NCBI GenBank assembly: GCA_018401885.1
Contig: JAGYKB010000002.1
Location: 176,625-240,624 of the forward strand
Source: Gammaproteobacteria bacterium
GTDB taxonomy: Bacteria; Pseudomonadota; Gammaproteobacteria; Pseudomonadales; Pseudohongiellaceae
Direction of reading: 5' to 3'
DNA: 64,000 nt
Shown: positions 17,786 through 27,001 of the stretch, in pieces
Position numbering within the stretch: the first letter of the stretch is position 1
Layout of the letters: each line of letters begins with the position of its first letter
Made by a program: the position numbers and the translations under genes
Notes under the pieces: model-generated
Seen by the model: the letters and a program-made list of their open reading frames with translations, nothing else
Told to the model about the DNA's origin: nothing
Database searches by the model: none

Positions 17786-18898
17786 ATGAAACTGAATACT
17801 GTCGAAGAGATCATCGAGGACATTCGCCAAGGCAAAATGGTCATCTTAATGGATGATGAAGATCGCGAGAACGAAGGCGACCTGATTATCGCTGCCGAAT
17901 GCATCACCACGTCCGACGTTAATTTTATGGCGACCAACGCACGTGGCCTTATCTGTCTTACGCTCACGCGCGAGCGCTGCGAATTTCTAAAATTGCCTCT
18001 TATGGTCGATGAGAACAATACGCCTTATAGCACGAATTTCACGGTGTCTATCGAAGCGGCCTCGGGCGTGACAACTGGCATCTCTGCCGCGGACAGGGCG
18101 CGAACTATTCAGGTTGCAGTTGATCGCGCTAGCCAGCCAAGCGATATCGTCCAGCCGGGTCATATTTTCCCCATTATGGCTCAGCCGGGCGGTGTACTGC
18201 GCCGCGCGGGGCATACCGAAGCAGGCTGCGATCTTGCGCGACTAGCAGGGCTTACGCCTGCTGCCGCGATTGTTGAAATCATGAACGAGGACGGCACGAT
18301 GGCGCGCCGCCCCGACCTCGAACTATTCGCTGAAAAGCACGGGCTCAAAATCGGCACCATCGTCGACCTTATTCACTATCGGATCGCAAATGAGCGGACT
18401 GTGTCGCTTGTTGGTACCGAAAAAGTTGAGACTCAGTTCGGCGAATTTGACTGCCACACTTATCGAGACTCGATCAGCGGCAGCATGCATCTAGCCTTCA
18501 CTAAAGGTGAGATTAAGGCTGACGAACCGACGCTTGTGCGTGTTCATATTCCCAATACCGTTCGTGATATTTGCGAGGTCTACAACGCCGAGCGCACTAG
18601 CTGGTCTTTCTCGAGCGCGTTGAAACGAATCAACGAAGAAGGAAGCGGCGTCGCCGTGTTATTATCTGGCGATGACTACGGCCAGCCCTTAGAGCAGGAC
18701 ATCGCCTCAGCGCTCGCTCGCGACAAGGAAGCAAGCTCGGTCAGTCGCAGCGGCAGTGACGTGACTATCGGCACGGGCTCGCAGATTTTGCGCGACTTAG
18801 GTGTTGGCAAGATGCGGCTACTGAGCTATCCGGCTAGATTCAACGCGATTTCAGGCTTCGATCTCGACATCGTCGAATTTGTTGAATTCGAAAAGTAA
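17786..18898 (+). CDS. ribB: 3,4-dihydroxy-2-butanone-4-phosphate synthase with degenerate RibA-like domain
   Basis: A 370-residue protein. The N-terminal about 200 residues are RibB, which turns ribulose 5-phosphate into the four-carbon riboflavin precursor: DDEDRENEGDL (23-33, acidic metal loop) and RRAGHTEAGCDLARLAG (139-155). The C-terminal about 165 residues align with GTP cyclohydrolase II but lack the zinc motif (three Cys in HSECLTGD...SLRCDCG); HIPNTVRDICEVYN stands in its place. The second domain is therefore probably catalytically dead, the RibBX arrangement known in Gammaproteobacteria. A complete ribA lies at 21604-22191. Confidence 0.95.
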   Translation: MKLNTVEEIIEDIRQGKMVILMDDEDRENEGDLIIAAECITTSDVNFMATNARGLICLTLTRERCEFLKLPLMVDENNTPYSTNFTVSIEAASGVTTGISAADRARTIQVAVDRASQPSDIVQPGHIFPIMAQPGGVLRRAGHTEAGCDLARLAGLTPAAAIVEIMNEDGTMARRPDLELFAEKHGLKIGTIVDLIHYRIANERTVSLVGTEKVETQFGEFDCHTYRDSISGSMHLAFTKGEIKADEPTLVRVHIPNTVRDICEVYNAERTSWSFSSALKRINEEGSGVAVLLSGDDYGQPLEQDIASALARDKEASSVSRSGSDVTIGTGSQILRDLGVGKMRLLSYPARFNAISGFDLDIVEFVEFEK

Positions 18899-18950
18899 AG
18901 TTTAAACTCCTCACTCGGCAGCATAGTGAGCGAACAAAGAGAGTATTCAA

Positions 18951-19427
18951 ATGAGCACAATCAAAACAATCGAAGGCACTTTTGTTAACGCATCGGCGCG
19001 CTACATCATCGCGGTTGCCCGCTGGAACGGCTTCGTAGTTGAAAGCCTTTTAGAGGGCGCACTCGATACGCTACGCCGTCATGGCGTAGCCGACAAAGAC
19101 ATTTTGATCGTCAGGGTACCTGGAGCCTTTGAGCTTCCTCTCGCGGTCAAGAAACTTGCCGCGCGTGACGATTGCGATGCGGTCATTGCATTGGGCGCAG
19201 TGATTCGAGGTGGCACACCGCATTTCGAATATGTCGCGGGTGAATGCGTGAAGGGCCTCGGTCAGGTTTCGCTCGATTCCGGCAAGCCGGTGACATTCGG
19301 CGTACTCACGGTCGATAGCATAGAGCAGGCGATAGAGCGATCGGGTACCAAAGCGGGTAACAAAGGCGCCGAGGCTGCAATTACTGCAGTAGAGATGGTG
19401 AGCCTAATTCGTCAGTTGGACGCGTAA
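18951..19427 (+). CDS. ribH: 6,7-dimethyl-8-ribityllumazine synthase
   Basis: A 158-residue subunit of the lumazine synthase capsid. Conserved pieces are [14 protein letters not shown] (substrate loop), [32 protein letters not shown] (with the catalytic His) and [15 protein letters not shown]. The stop codon overlaps the nusB start (TAATG), giving translational coupling. Cytosolic; joins the RibB and RibD products. Confidence 0.98.
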   Translation: MSTIKTIEGTFVNASARYIIAVARWNGFVVESLLEGALDTLRRHGVADKDILIVRVPGAFELPLAVKKLAARDDCDAVIALGAVIRGGTPHFEYVAGECVKGLGQVSLDSGKPVTFGVLTVDSIEQAIERSGTKAGNKGAEAAITAVEMVSLIRQLDA

Positions 19428-19909
19428 TGACAGCGCTCACCAGCCAAGCGGCTGCCGGGGCGTTAGCCGCGAAGACTCGACTGCCGGTTGCTCAGCGTCG
19501 TAAAGCCCGTCGTCTGGTCGTACAGGCGATGTATCAGCACTTGCTGTCAGGTTCGACGCCGGGGGCGATTGAGGAAGAGTTTCGTGAAGAGCACACGAGC
19601 AAAGTCGACTGGGAGTACTTTACTGAGATACTAGTCGGCATAGTGACCCATCGAAACGAGCTCGATGCGCATATCGAACCCCTGCTCGATCGCAAAGCAT
19701 CGGCGCTCGATCCTATCGAGCAAGCCGTGCTTTATTTGGGAACCTACGAGTTTGCTAACCGCGTCGATGTTCCTTACCGAGTGGTCATAAACGAATGTGT
19801 TGAACTAGCCAAGGTTTTTGGTGCTACCGACGGGCATAAATATATTAACGGTGTGCTTGATAAATTAGCACTGACCCTGCGGCCTCTAGAGACCAAAAGC
19901 CGCGCCTAG
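19427..19909 (+). CDS. nusB: Transcription antitermination factor NusB
   Basis: A 160-residue all-helical RNA-binding protein. It binds boxA RNA with NusE to allow rRNA antitermination. QRRKARRLVVQAMYQHLL is the arginine-rich N-terminal helix, and PYRVVINECVELAKVFGATDGHKYINGVLDKLA is the conserved C-terminal segment. The first about 20 residues are a poorly conserved extension. It overlaps ribH by one base. Confidence 0.97.
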   Translation: MTALTSQAAAGALAAKTRLPVAQRRKARRLVVQAMYQHLLSGSTPGAIEEEFREEHTSKVDWEYFTEILVGIVTHRNELDAHIEPLLDRKASALDPIEQAVLYLGTYEFANRVDVPYRVVINECVELAKVFGATDGHKYINGVLDKLALTLRPLETKSRA

Positions 19910-19922
19910 ATCGAGGCTGCAC

Positions 19923-20921
19923 TTGTCTTATTCCGAGTTCGAACTCATCAGGCGTTGTTTCATCGATCAAGGACTTGGCTTTGATCGCAGCGGCGTCGCG
20001 CTCGGCATAGGCGACGATGCAGCTATCGTTCGCCCCCCCAACGGCACGTCTCTTGCCCTATCGTTAGACACCCTCGTCGAGGGTGTGCATTTCCCCAAAC
20101 AGGCACCGGCTCGATTAGTCGCCCGACGCGCGCTGGCTGTTAATTTAAGCGACATGGCGGCTATGGGCGCGGAGCCCTTGTGCTTCACTCTGGGTCTTAC
20201 GCTACCCCAGAGTGATGATGGCTGGGTCGCAGAATTTGCTGCCGGACTGCTTGAGAGTGCCAAGGCCGCTAATTGTCCCCTGGTAGGTGGTGACACGACA
20301 CGTGGGCCGCTTGCCATTACGATTCAGATTCATGGCTTTGGCGAGGCGGAGGCATTGTTGCGGAGATCGTCGGCGCGTGTTGGCGATATTATCTGTGTGA
20401 CCGGCACGCTCGGCGATGCTGCGACTGCGCTGCTTTTTCTCGGCGGAGAGTCGCACCTTGGCTCGCAGTTTACCTTTGGGTCAGCGCCGTCTGAATCGCA
20501 GAGGCAGTCGCTTTTGGACAGGTACTATACGCCGCAACCAAGGACGGATTTTGCGCTGCGCGCCCGTGAGCAGATTAACGCCTGCATCGATTTATCGGAC
20601 GGTTTGCTTGGCGACCTTACCCACATTCTCGAATCAAGCGGCGTGGGTGCGCGGGTAGACCTTGAGGCACTGCCTTTTTCAGATACCTTGCTAGCTGTAC
20701 TTGGGGCCGAGCAACGAGAGCGCGCAGCACTGGGCGGTGGCGATGACTACGAGCTATGCTTTACCGTACCACCTGAATCGCTGGCTAGCGTCCAAGCAAT
20801 CGGGCGCTCGCTATCCTTGGCCGTCACGCCTATCGGCGAGATTTGCGCAGCAGCGGGTCTTTCGCTACGCAGAGCAGGGGAGTCGATTGAGTCGGTCTCG
20901 CCAGCCTATCGCCATTTTTGA
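19923..20921 (+). CDS. thiL: Thiamine-monophosphate kinase
   Basis: A 332-residue enzyme that phosphorylates thiamine monophosphate to the active cofactor TPP. The start codon is TTG (19923), with GAGG upstream. Landmarks: GIGDDAAIVRPPNG (27-40), LDTLVEGVHFP, NLSDMAAMGAEP and VGGDTTRGP, the Mg/ATP-binding aspartates of the PurM-like fold; CIDLSDGLLGDL and GGGDDYELCFTVP lie in the C-terminal half. Spacing of 13 bp to nusB supports one transcript. Confidence 0.97.
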   Translation: MSYSEFELIRRCFIDQGLGFDRSGVALGIGDDAAIVRPPNGTSLALSLDTLVEGVHFPKQAPARLVARRALAVNLSDMAAMGAEPLCFTLGLTLPQSDDGWVAEFAAGLLESAKAANCPLVGGDTTRGPLAITIQIHGFGEAEALLRRSSARVGDIICVTGTLGDAATALLFLGGESHLGSQFTFGSAPSESQRQSLLDRYYTPQPRTDFALRAREQINACIDLSDGLLGDLTHILESSGVGARVDLEALPFSDTLLAVLGAEQRERAALGGGDDYELCFTVPPESLASVQAIGRSLSLAVTPIGEICAAAGLSLRRAGESIESVSPAYRHF

Positions 20922-20992
20922 TCCGTGCCTGCGAACGAAAAATCAGCAGCAATGGCAATAACAAGACACAATAACAAGGAGGCGCGATTAAG

Positions 20993-21472
20993 ATGGCCAA
21001 CCTAGTACCAAGGTCGATTTGGACTAACCCGATCCATTTTCTGGCCTTCGGATTTGGCAGTGGCGCCGTACCGGTTGCGCCTGGCACCTTTGGCACGTTG
21101 GCGGCAATGCTGCTTTATTGGCTCGCGCCTCCCTTGTCGCCAATGGTTTATGGCGTGCTGCTTGTGGTTACCACAGTGCTAGGTATCTGGCTGTGCGGAC
21201 GCACGTCCAAAGACCTCGGCGTGCACGATCATGGCGGTATCGTTTGGGACGAATTCGTCGGTTATTGGATAACGATGTTTATGGCACCGGCGGGCGTAGT
21301 TTGGATGCTCGTAGGCTTTGGGCTCTTCCGCGTTTTCGATATCGCCAAACCATGGCCAATCAAATGGGCCGACGAGAAGGTTGAAGGGGGATTAGGAATC
21401 ATGCTTGATGACGTAATAGCGGGTATACTTGCCTGCTTATGCTTGCAGGGCATGGTTATTTTCGTCGGCTAG
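20993..21472 (+). CDS. pgpA: Phosphatidylglycerophosphatase A
   Basis: A 159-residue inner-membrane enzyme that dephosphorylates phosphatidylglycerophosphate. FGFGSGAVPVAPGTFGTLAA (near 19-38) is the family signature, and DHGGIVWDEFVGYW (about 78-91) carries the acidic metal-binding residues. Four membrane segments. AAGGAGG precedes the start. It is the last gene of the nusB-thiL-pgpA run. Confidence 0.96.
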   Translation: MANLVPRSIWTNPIHFLAFGFGSGAVPVAPGTFGTLAAMLLYWLAPPLSPMVYGVLLVVTTVLGIWLCGRTSKDLGVHDHGGIVWDEFVGYWITMFMAPAGVVWMLVGFGLFRVFDIAKPWPIKWADEKVEGGLGIMLDDVIAGILACLCLQGMVIFVG

Positions 21473-21603
21473 TAGCCCCACCCAAGCTTTTGTATAGATT
21501 CGCGAGCGAGCATTGCAGGCCCGATTCCTGCTCGAGCCGATGCCCGCACTGCAGCGATTGAATTACAGCCGCGCATAGTATGCAGCGGGAGAGGATTAAT
21601 CTT

Positions 21604-22191
21604 TTGTCAGTAAAGTTTGTAGCATCCGCCGAGCTTCCCACGCAGTGGGGGCAATTTACTCTGCACGGGTTCGAAGATGAGAGTACGGGTAAAGAGCATG
21701 TCGCGCTTGTCTGCGGCGACATAACGGGCGACGAACCAGTGTTGTGTAGGATCCATAGTGAATGCCTCACCGGCGATTGCCTGTTCAGCCTACGCTGCGA
21801 TTGTGGACCACAGTTGCAATATGCGATGAAGGAAGTGGGCAGTCTGGGGCGCGGTATGATTCTCTATCTGCGCCAAGAAGGTCGCGGCATCGGCCTACTC
21901 AATAAGATAAAGGCGTATGCACTGCAAGACAGCGGTGCCGATACTGTCGAAGCAAACGAGCAGTTAGGCTTTGCGGCAGACGGGCGCGAATACGAAATCT
22001 GCAAACCGATGCTCGAGCATCTTGGAGTGAGCGCCCTGCGTTTGCTCACCAACAATCCTGCGAAGGTTGATTCGCTCAAAGCAATGGGATTCCAGGTGCC
22101 AGAAATAGTCCCTATTCAAACGGGTTCTAATCCGCACAATGAAGGCTATCTGTCGGTGAAGGTGGCGAAGATGGGGCATCTTCTAAAATAA
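21604..22191 (+). CDS. ribA: GTP cyclohydrolase II
   Basis: A 195-residue enzyme opening GTP to start riboflavin synthesis. The zinc motif is intact ([18 protein letters not shown]). [20 protein letters not shown] holds the catalytic and GTP-binding residues, and LLTNNPAKV is near the end. TTG 21604 is chosen as start: homology begins there ([15 protein letters not shown]) and AGAGGA precedes it. An in-frame ATG at 21580 would add eight residues. This gene supplies the activity missing from the second domain of ribB. Confidence 0.95.
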   Translation: MSVKFVASAELPTQWGQFTLHGFEDESTGKEHVALVCGDITGDEPVLCRIHSECLTGDCLFSLRCDCGPQLQYAMKEVGSLGRGMILYLRQEGRGIGLLNKIKAYALQDSGADTVEANEQLGFAADGREYEICKPMLEHLGVSALRLLTNNPAKVDSLKAMGFQVPEIVPIQTGSNPHNEGYLSVKVAKMGHLLK

Positions 22192-22345
22192 CTAAAGAGA
22201 CCTTTTCATGAGCTTTTTAACAGCTCATCTAACCGCCTATCCATCAGCTCGTCTAGCGGCCCTTTCATCAGTGATTTCGATAGTCTTTCCAGCAACCGAT
22301 GCGAGCACGGTCTTGCGTCTAAAATTACCTTAAGGCTGCGCGCCT

Positions 22346-23041
22346 ATGTCAGATGCTAAAAGAACCATCATTGTCGACTTGCTAAGGCATGGCGAACCCG
22401 AGGGTGGGGATATACTCAGAGGCCGAATTAACCCGAAGCTCACGCCCTTGGGCTGGCGCCAGATGAGCGCTTCGACGGGTCTTATCCTCGAGCCCGAGGC
22501 TGCCTATGCGGCGGAACTTGGCGTTATCGCGCCAGTAAACTCAACGCCTTTGACGCCTCTCTGGACAAAAGTGATTTCTTCGCCGCTTGAGCGGTGCCAG
22601 CATTTTGCCGCACACGCCGCCGCTGCGCACGCCCTCACTCCTCGCATTGAGGATATCTGGCAAGAAATCGATTACGGGGATTGGGACGGCATGCCGATTG
22701 ACGAGTGGCGAAAGCTTGCAGCGCCGCAGTTCGCCGAATTTCGCCGCGACATGTCAAAGCTCGCGCCACCGAACGGAGAGCGTTATCTCGACTTCAAAGA
22801 TCGCATTCTCAGCGCGTGGTCAGCTCTTGTTGATGAGCCTGACGGTGGGCATGTACTTGTTGTTACGCACGGTGGTGTTTTGCGAGTTGTGCTGCCAACC
22901 GTGCTCGGCATGCCGCTCAATAAAAGCTTTCCTCTGCATATTCCCTTCGCGAGTTTCTCGCGGGTGAGGCTCGATGTAGTAGGAGAGAAGGTCAGCGCAA
23001 CCCTGCTTTTTCACAATGCCGCAGAGTATCCTTCGAGCTAG
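22346..23041 (+). CDS. Histidine phosphatase, probable alpha-ribazole phosphatase (CobC-like)
   Basis: A 231-residue phosphoglycerate-mutase-superfamily enzyme. The catalytic RHGEP is at 15-19, with a conserved SSPLERCQHFA, EIDYGDWDG and VVTHGGVLRVV (second catalytic His). It is convergent with the B12 operon, which suggests the CobC step (removal of phosphate from alpha-ribazole 5'-phosphate). An insert near 45-72 is longer than in typical CobC, and other phosphatase substrates are possible. Confidence 0.75.
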   Translation: MSDAKRTIIVDLLRHGEPEGGDILRGRINPKLTPLGWRQMSASTGLILEPEAAYAAELGVIAPVNSTPLTPLWTKVISSPLERCQHFAAHAAAAHALTPRIEDIWQEIDYGDWDGMPIDEWRKLAAPQFAEFRRDMSKLAPPNGERYLDFKDRILSAWSALVDEPDGGHVLVVTHGGVLRVVLPTVLGMPLNKSFPLHIPFASFSRVRLDVVGEKVSATLLFHNAAEYPSS

Positions 23042-23070
23042 CCCACCCGGAAACCCGCTGACTTTTTGGT

Positions 23071-24042
23071 TTATTGGGCGATATCCGCAGGTTGCAGTGC
23101 CCTCGCCGCAGCGATCTGTTGGCACAATATCTCCGCACCCTGAAGCACTCGAGGACTGTGTCGCTGGGTTAAATCGGGATCGATAAAAACCACCTGTCTG
23201 TTAGCCACAGCTGTCATGCTAGGCCATTCGTCCCACGTGTCGAGCCAAGCGGGGCGTCGCTCGTCGATGCCGCTCGCAACAATAAGCTCGGGATCACGTA
23301 GCAATACCGCTTCGAGATTCACCTTGGGCGCCAGCGCCGTAAGCTCGCCGAAAATATTGATGCCTCCGCATAGCTCAATCAGATCGTTGGTGAGCTCGGC
23401 GCCGCCGGCCGTCATCAGCGGTCGATCCCATACCTGATAAAAAACGCGCACTGGTGCCGTGGCGCTATAGCGATTTACGAGACTCGTAAGCTTTTCCGCG
23501 TACGCATCGATCGCCTCGCTTGCTTGGCCTTCGGTGCCGGCGAGTTGGCCGAGTTTTTCTAGTTGGTTTGGTATCGAGTCTAAAAACTTGGGCTCGGCGA
23601 CATAGACCGTCAGGCCGAGTCTCTCGAGTCCTTCGATGGTCGACCGCGGGTTGCCCGTAAGCCAAGCAACAACGAGATCGGGTTTCAGTTCTAGGATGCG
23701 CTCGATGTCGAAGCGATCGAAGCGGCCGATCAAAGGAAGACTCAAAGCTTCTTCGGGATAGTCGCTGTACTCTACAACGCCTACTAATTTATCGCCTGCG
23801 CCGGCGACATAGAGCAGTTCGGTTAACGAAGGAGCGAGGCTAATAATACGCTCAGCAGGCTGCGCCAGCTGAATGCTAACCCCGCGGTCGTCGATCACCT
23901 CAATACTTGCTGTCATAGTTGAGGGCGGCGGCGAGGTTGAATCAGCCGCTTCGCTTTGCGCGGCCATAAAGAGCGGCACCGTGAGAGCAAGAATAAACCG
24001 GCTATGCATGTAAGCGATTCGGTGCATTCGATGAATGATCAT
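23071..24042 (-). CDS. Cobalamin-binding periplasmic protein (BtuF-like)
   Basis: A 323-residue substrate-binding protein with a signal peptide (SRFILALTVPLFMAAQSEA). The two-lobed BtuF/FepB fold is shown by QPAERIISLAPSLTELLYVAGAGDKLVGV, DIERILELKPDLVVAW and LEAVLLRDPELIVASG. Several ATGs are possible; 24042 begins five bases after the cobO stop, while 24009 gives a tidier signal peptide. No BtuC/BtuD genes are in this window. Third gene of the riboswitch-controlled operon. Confidence 0.85.
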   Translation of the reverse strand: MIIHRMHRIAYMHSRFILALTVPLFMAAQSEAADSTSPPPSTMTASIEVIDDRGVSIQLAQPAERIISLAPSLTELLYVAGAGDKLVGVVEYSDYPEEALSLPLIGRFDRFDIERILELKPDLVVAWLTGNPRSTIEGLERLGLTVYVAEPKFLDSIPNQLEKLGQLAGTEGQASEAIDAYAEKLTSLVNRYSATAPVRVFYQVWDRPLMTAGGAELTNDLIELCGGINIFGELTALAPKVNLEAVLLRDPELIVASGIDERRPAWLDTWDEWPSMTAVANRQVVFIDPDLTQRHSPRVLQGAEILCQQIAAARALQPADIAQ

Positions 24043-24047
24043 GCGAA

Positions 24048-24689
24048 TCAGTAGTCGATCCCCTTTTGTACTTTTACGCCAGAATAAAATGCATGTTTAT
24101 TATCGCCAAGTTCGGTTACGGTGTCGGCGATTTCGATTAGCTCTTTCGCCGCATTGCGACCAGTGACGATGACGTGTTGTCCCTCAGGCCGATTCTCGAG
24201 CGCTGCAAGCACTTCTTCCTTATCTAAATACCCGTACGTCAGCATATAGGTGAGTTCGTCTAGAATCACTACGTCGACGTTGGGATCTTTCAATAAGCGT
24301 GCGCCATGCGCCCATGTGCTCACCGCCGCGGCGATGTCGGCTTCGCGGTCTTGGGTATCCCAGGTGAAGCCGGTATTCATGACATGAAATTCAACCAGCG
24401 GGTGTTCGCCAAACAGCATCTGCTCGCCACATTCCCATTGGCCTTTGATAAATTGAACGACGCCGCAGCGAAGGCCGTGGCCAACGCTGCGAGCGAGCAT
24501 ACCGAACGCAGAGGAACTCTTGCCTTTGCCGTTGCCAGTGAGAACAACCATCAGGCCTTTGTCGATTGTGGCTGCGGCGATGTTGCCGTCTATATAGGCT
24601 TTCTTTCGCTCCATCGCGCGCTTATGACGCGCATTGCGTTCGGCAGCTGCCTCGTTTGCGACTTCTTCGTTACTGGCCTGATCGGTCAT
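24048..24689 (-). CDS. cobO: Cob(I)yrinic acid a,c-diamide adenosyltransferase
   Basis: A 213-residue enzyme that attaches the 5'-deoxyadenosyl group to cobalt of corrinoids. The P-loop GNGKGKSSSAFG spans 52-63; VVILDELTYMLTYGY and PEGQHVIVTGRNAAKELIEIADTVTEL are CobO/BtuR landmarks. Strong AAGGAG ribosome binding site. It lies between btuB and the BtuF-like gene on the minus strand. Probably works in salvage of imported corrinoid, as no de novo corrin genes are seen. Confidence 0.95.
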   Translation of the reverse strand: MTDQASNEEVANEAAAERNARHKRAMERKKAYIDGNIAAATIDKGLMVVLTGNGKGKSSSAFGMLARSVGHGLRCGVVQFIKGQWECGEQMLFGEHPLVEFHVMNTGFTWDTQDREADIAAAVSTWAHGARLLKDPNVDVVILDELTYMLTYGYLDKEEVLAALENRPEGQHVIVTGRNAAKELIEIADTVTELGDNKHAFYSGVKVQKGIDY

Positions 24690-24732
24690 TCTAAAGACTC
24701 CTTATTCGTGTCCGTGCTTGCGATCTACCAAG

Positions 24733-26649
24733 TTACAGGCTTAAGCGGACGCCGGCAAAGGCGCCTCGATCAGCCGAACGAAAATCGCCGACCTCACGGT
24801 ACTGCTCGTCGGTCGAGTTCTCGAGACGCACATATAACTCGACGCCCTCGCGCAAAATGTAATTTGCGTTGAGGTCGAGTACGCCAAAATTATCTAGGTC
24901 GAAAAGCGTTCCCGCGCTTTCATCTATCGCATTCTGTGATCGGCGATAGAACGCATTGATGCGAAGTTTGCCTGCGGGATCTACGTAGCTCAGCCCAACA
25001 TTAAACAGCTGTTCGGGACGACGCAGACGAGCAAGACCGTTCGCGCGTTTGGTTTTATTAAGCGTAAAGTTAGCCGTCGCACTGAGCGTCTCGGAAAGGC
25101 TAGCGTGGGTAATCAGCTCAACACCCTCGGAGCGATTGCGCCCCTTAAACTGTAAATAGCCGCTGTATCCTGCGAGATCGAAATCGATAGCGTCTTCAAC
25201 ATCTTGCTGAAACGCGACGAGCTCGACGGCGTAGCGCGCTGCGTTGTATTCAACGCCAACTTCGAATCCACTGCTCTGCTCTGCATTTAGCGCAAGGCCG
25301 GCGGCGGGTGGTGTCGCCCATGGGCTTTGGTTGTAGGAAACCTCATAGAGGCTTGGCGCGCGGAAGCCTCGCCCAATAGCGCTTTTGAATTTAAGCGTGG
25401 AGCCGCCGAAATCGATAAGGTAAGCGCTGCTTAAACGATAGCTCGTAAACTCGCCGAAGTCCTCGTTATCGTCTTTGCGAAGTCCTAGGGTTAAGAACCA
25501 GCTGTCGGAGAAGTCACTAAGCACCTCGGCATAGACGCCACTGTTGTCGCGATTGTCGGTGCCATTCACTTCGCGTTCGAGGTCTACGCCCGCAATTAGA
25601 TCGAAGCCCGGTAGCGCGGTCAGGCCAAGTTGGTATTCCCAACGCTCTAGCTCACCTGCTGCGCCAAAGGCACTCACCCCCTCCGATAGATTGTCTCGGT
25701 CGGTTTCGGTTAACGCATAGGCGAGTGACTGGGTGACACTGCCGGACTGGTAATTCAGCGCGGCTCGGCTGCCGGTAAAGTCATACACCGACAGGCATTC
25801 GTTGACCTGAGTGAAACCGCTGTAACAGCCGTCGAACTGTGACTCACTCGAGGTCTCGCGGCGAACAAGCACGAGGTCAAGCGCCTCGGTTAGCTTGACG
25901 CCGACGCGCGCATGATAAGTTGTGTTGTCATAGCCATCGTCGTCGCTTAAGTCCGTATCAGAGAGCCGCGAATTGAATCCATCGGTACCGAAGTCCGACG
26001 CAGCGAGACTCACATCAACACGCTCGCCGCCGAAGCCCAGCTGGGTGCTTAGCTGCTGCGTGCCACGCTCGCCGCCTTGCGCATCGATTGTCCCGCTAAA
26101 CCCGCTCTGGTTGGGTGCAGAGCTGATGTTAATCACGCCACCGGCGTCGGCGCCGTAGCTTAAACCCTGAGGCCCGCGCAGCACTTCGATACGTCCAACT
26201 TGGCTCGCTAAAAGATGCTCGATTGGCGCTGCTACCTGCGTACCACTGGGGTCAGACAGGCGCATGCCGTCGAAAACCGCCAGCGTGCGAAAACCCTGCT
26301 CGCCGCGAATTCGCAGAGTTGACAGGGAGCCCACGCCGCCATTGCTCGATGCACCCACGGCAGCTGTCTGGCGAAGAATATCGGTAAGCGTAAAGCTGCC
26401 GTAGTCGCGAATTTGCTGCATGTCGACAACCGACACCGATGTTGCCAACTGACGACGGGGCACGGGGAAGCGGTTACCCACAACGACGAGCTCTTCGATG
26501 GTGTCCTCTATCGTGCTCTGGGCGGAGGTTTGCTTAATTGATTGCGCAAGGCTCATGTTACTTAAACTACTAAGCAACGAACTTGCGAGAAGCGTGCCTA
26601 AAAACAATGGCGCGCGAGAGAGGTCGCGAGGACCAGTAAAGAATGACAT
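24733..26649 (-). CDS. btuB: TonB-dependent vitamin B12 receptor (BtuB-like)
   Basis: A 638-residue outer-membrane barrel. ATG 26649 is chosen: GGGAG stands seven bases upstream and a signal peptide follows (LFLGTLLASSLLSSLSNMSLAQ). The frame stays open 41 codons further up, into the riboswitch. TonB box region IEELVVVGNRFP, plug domain (SVSVVDMQQIRDYG, LRIRGEQGFRTLAVFDGMRL, VEVLRGPQGLSYGADAGGVINI-type motif), then a 22-strand barrel ending in FAGVRLSL. The cobalamin riboswitch directly upstream fixes B12 or a corrinoid as the ligand class. Confidence 0.92.
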   Translation of the reverse strand: MSFFTGPRDLSRAPLFLGTLLASSLLSSLSNMSLAQSIKQTSAQSTIEDTIEELVVVGNRFPVPRRQLATSVSVVDMQQIRDYGSFTLTDILRQTAAVGASSNGGVGSLSTLRIRGEQGFRTLAVFDGMRLSDPSGTQVAAPIEHLLASQVGRIEVLRGPQGLSYGADAGGVINISSAPNQSGFSGTIDAQGGERGTQQLSTQLGFGGERVDVSLAASDFGTDGFNSRLSDTDLSDDDGYDNTTYHARVGVKLTEALDLVLVRRETSSESQFDGCYSGFTQVNECLSVYDFTGSRAALNYQSGSVTQSLAYALTETDRDNLSEGVSAFGAAGELERWEYQLGLTALPGFDLIAGVDLEREVNGTDNRDNSGVYAEVLSDFSDSWFLTLGLRKDDNEDFGEFTSYRLSSAYLIDFGGSTLKFKSAIGRGFRAPSLYEVSYNQSPWATPPAAGLALNAEQSSGFEVGVEYNAARYAVELVAFQQDVEDAIDFDLAGYSGYLQFKGRNRSEGVELITHASLSETLSATANFTLNKTKRANGLARLRRPEQLFNVGLSYVDPAGKLRINAFYRRSQNAIDESAGTLFDLDNFGVLDLNANYILREGVELYVRLENSTDEQYREVGDFRSADRGAFAGVRLSL

Positions 26650-26784
26650 TTGTAACTCCCAATGAAATTCGCCGACGCCGGGATGGCGACTCTGGCAAAA
26701 ACTTTCATCAGGGAGGGGGACAGGCAGAGGAGCGCAAGGCTCCGCCACTGATGTAGCCCTCCGCTGCATCAAGTAAAAAGTCTA

Positions 26785-26930
26785 AAAGGCTGGTATCGGA
26801 CTTCGAGCGATCAAACGAATTTGGGCGCGCGTTACCGTTGCGGGGGCAGTGTCGGATTTTCACCGACTTCCCAATTAGCCAGCATAGCTGGCACCGAGAA
26901 GACTTACCTTGAATCTCGTATTGAAAACAA
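26785..26930 (-). ncRNA. Cobalamin riboswitch
   Basis: Read on the minus strand, the conserved core at 26872-26832 contains GGGAAGTCGGTGAAAATCCG followed by CTGCCCCCGCAACGG, the hallmark of the AdoCbl aptamer. Upstream, GGTGCCAGCTATGCTGGC (about 26898-26881) forms a hairpin before it. The B12 box is AAGTCCGATACCAGCC (26803-26788), close to the consensus. The remaining leader (26784-26650) is probably the expression platform; I see no T-run terminator, so control of translation of btuB is the likelier mode. Confidence 0.95.
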
Positions 26931-26951
26931 AGCGAGGCTCAAGGTTGCGGC

Positions 26952-26980
26952 AGTCTACAGAGAGAAAATAAGGGAGTCAA
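26952..26980 (-). promoter_or_regulatory. Sigma-70 promoter of the btuB operon
   Basis: On the minus strand TTGACT (26980-26975) and TAGACT (26957-26952) are separated by 17 bp, placing the start near 26945, just ahead of the riboswitch aptamer. The promoter lies beyond the 3' end of dxs (27002). Confidence 0.7.
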
Positions 26981-27001
26981 CGCGGATGAGAATATACAGA
27001 G

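Noticed and set aside
22200..22345. Terminator or small RNA before the CobC-like gene
   Set aside because: Only a 7-bp ATGAGCT/AGCTCAT hairpin without T-run is seen; too weak to call.
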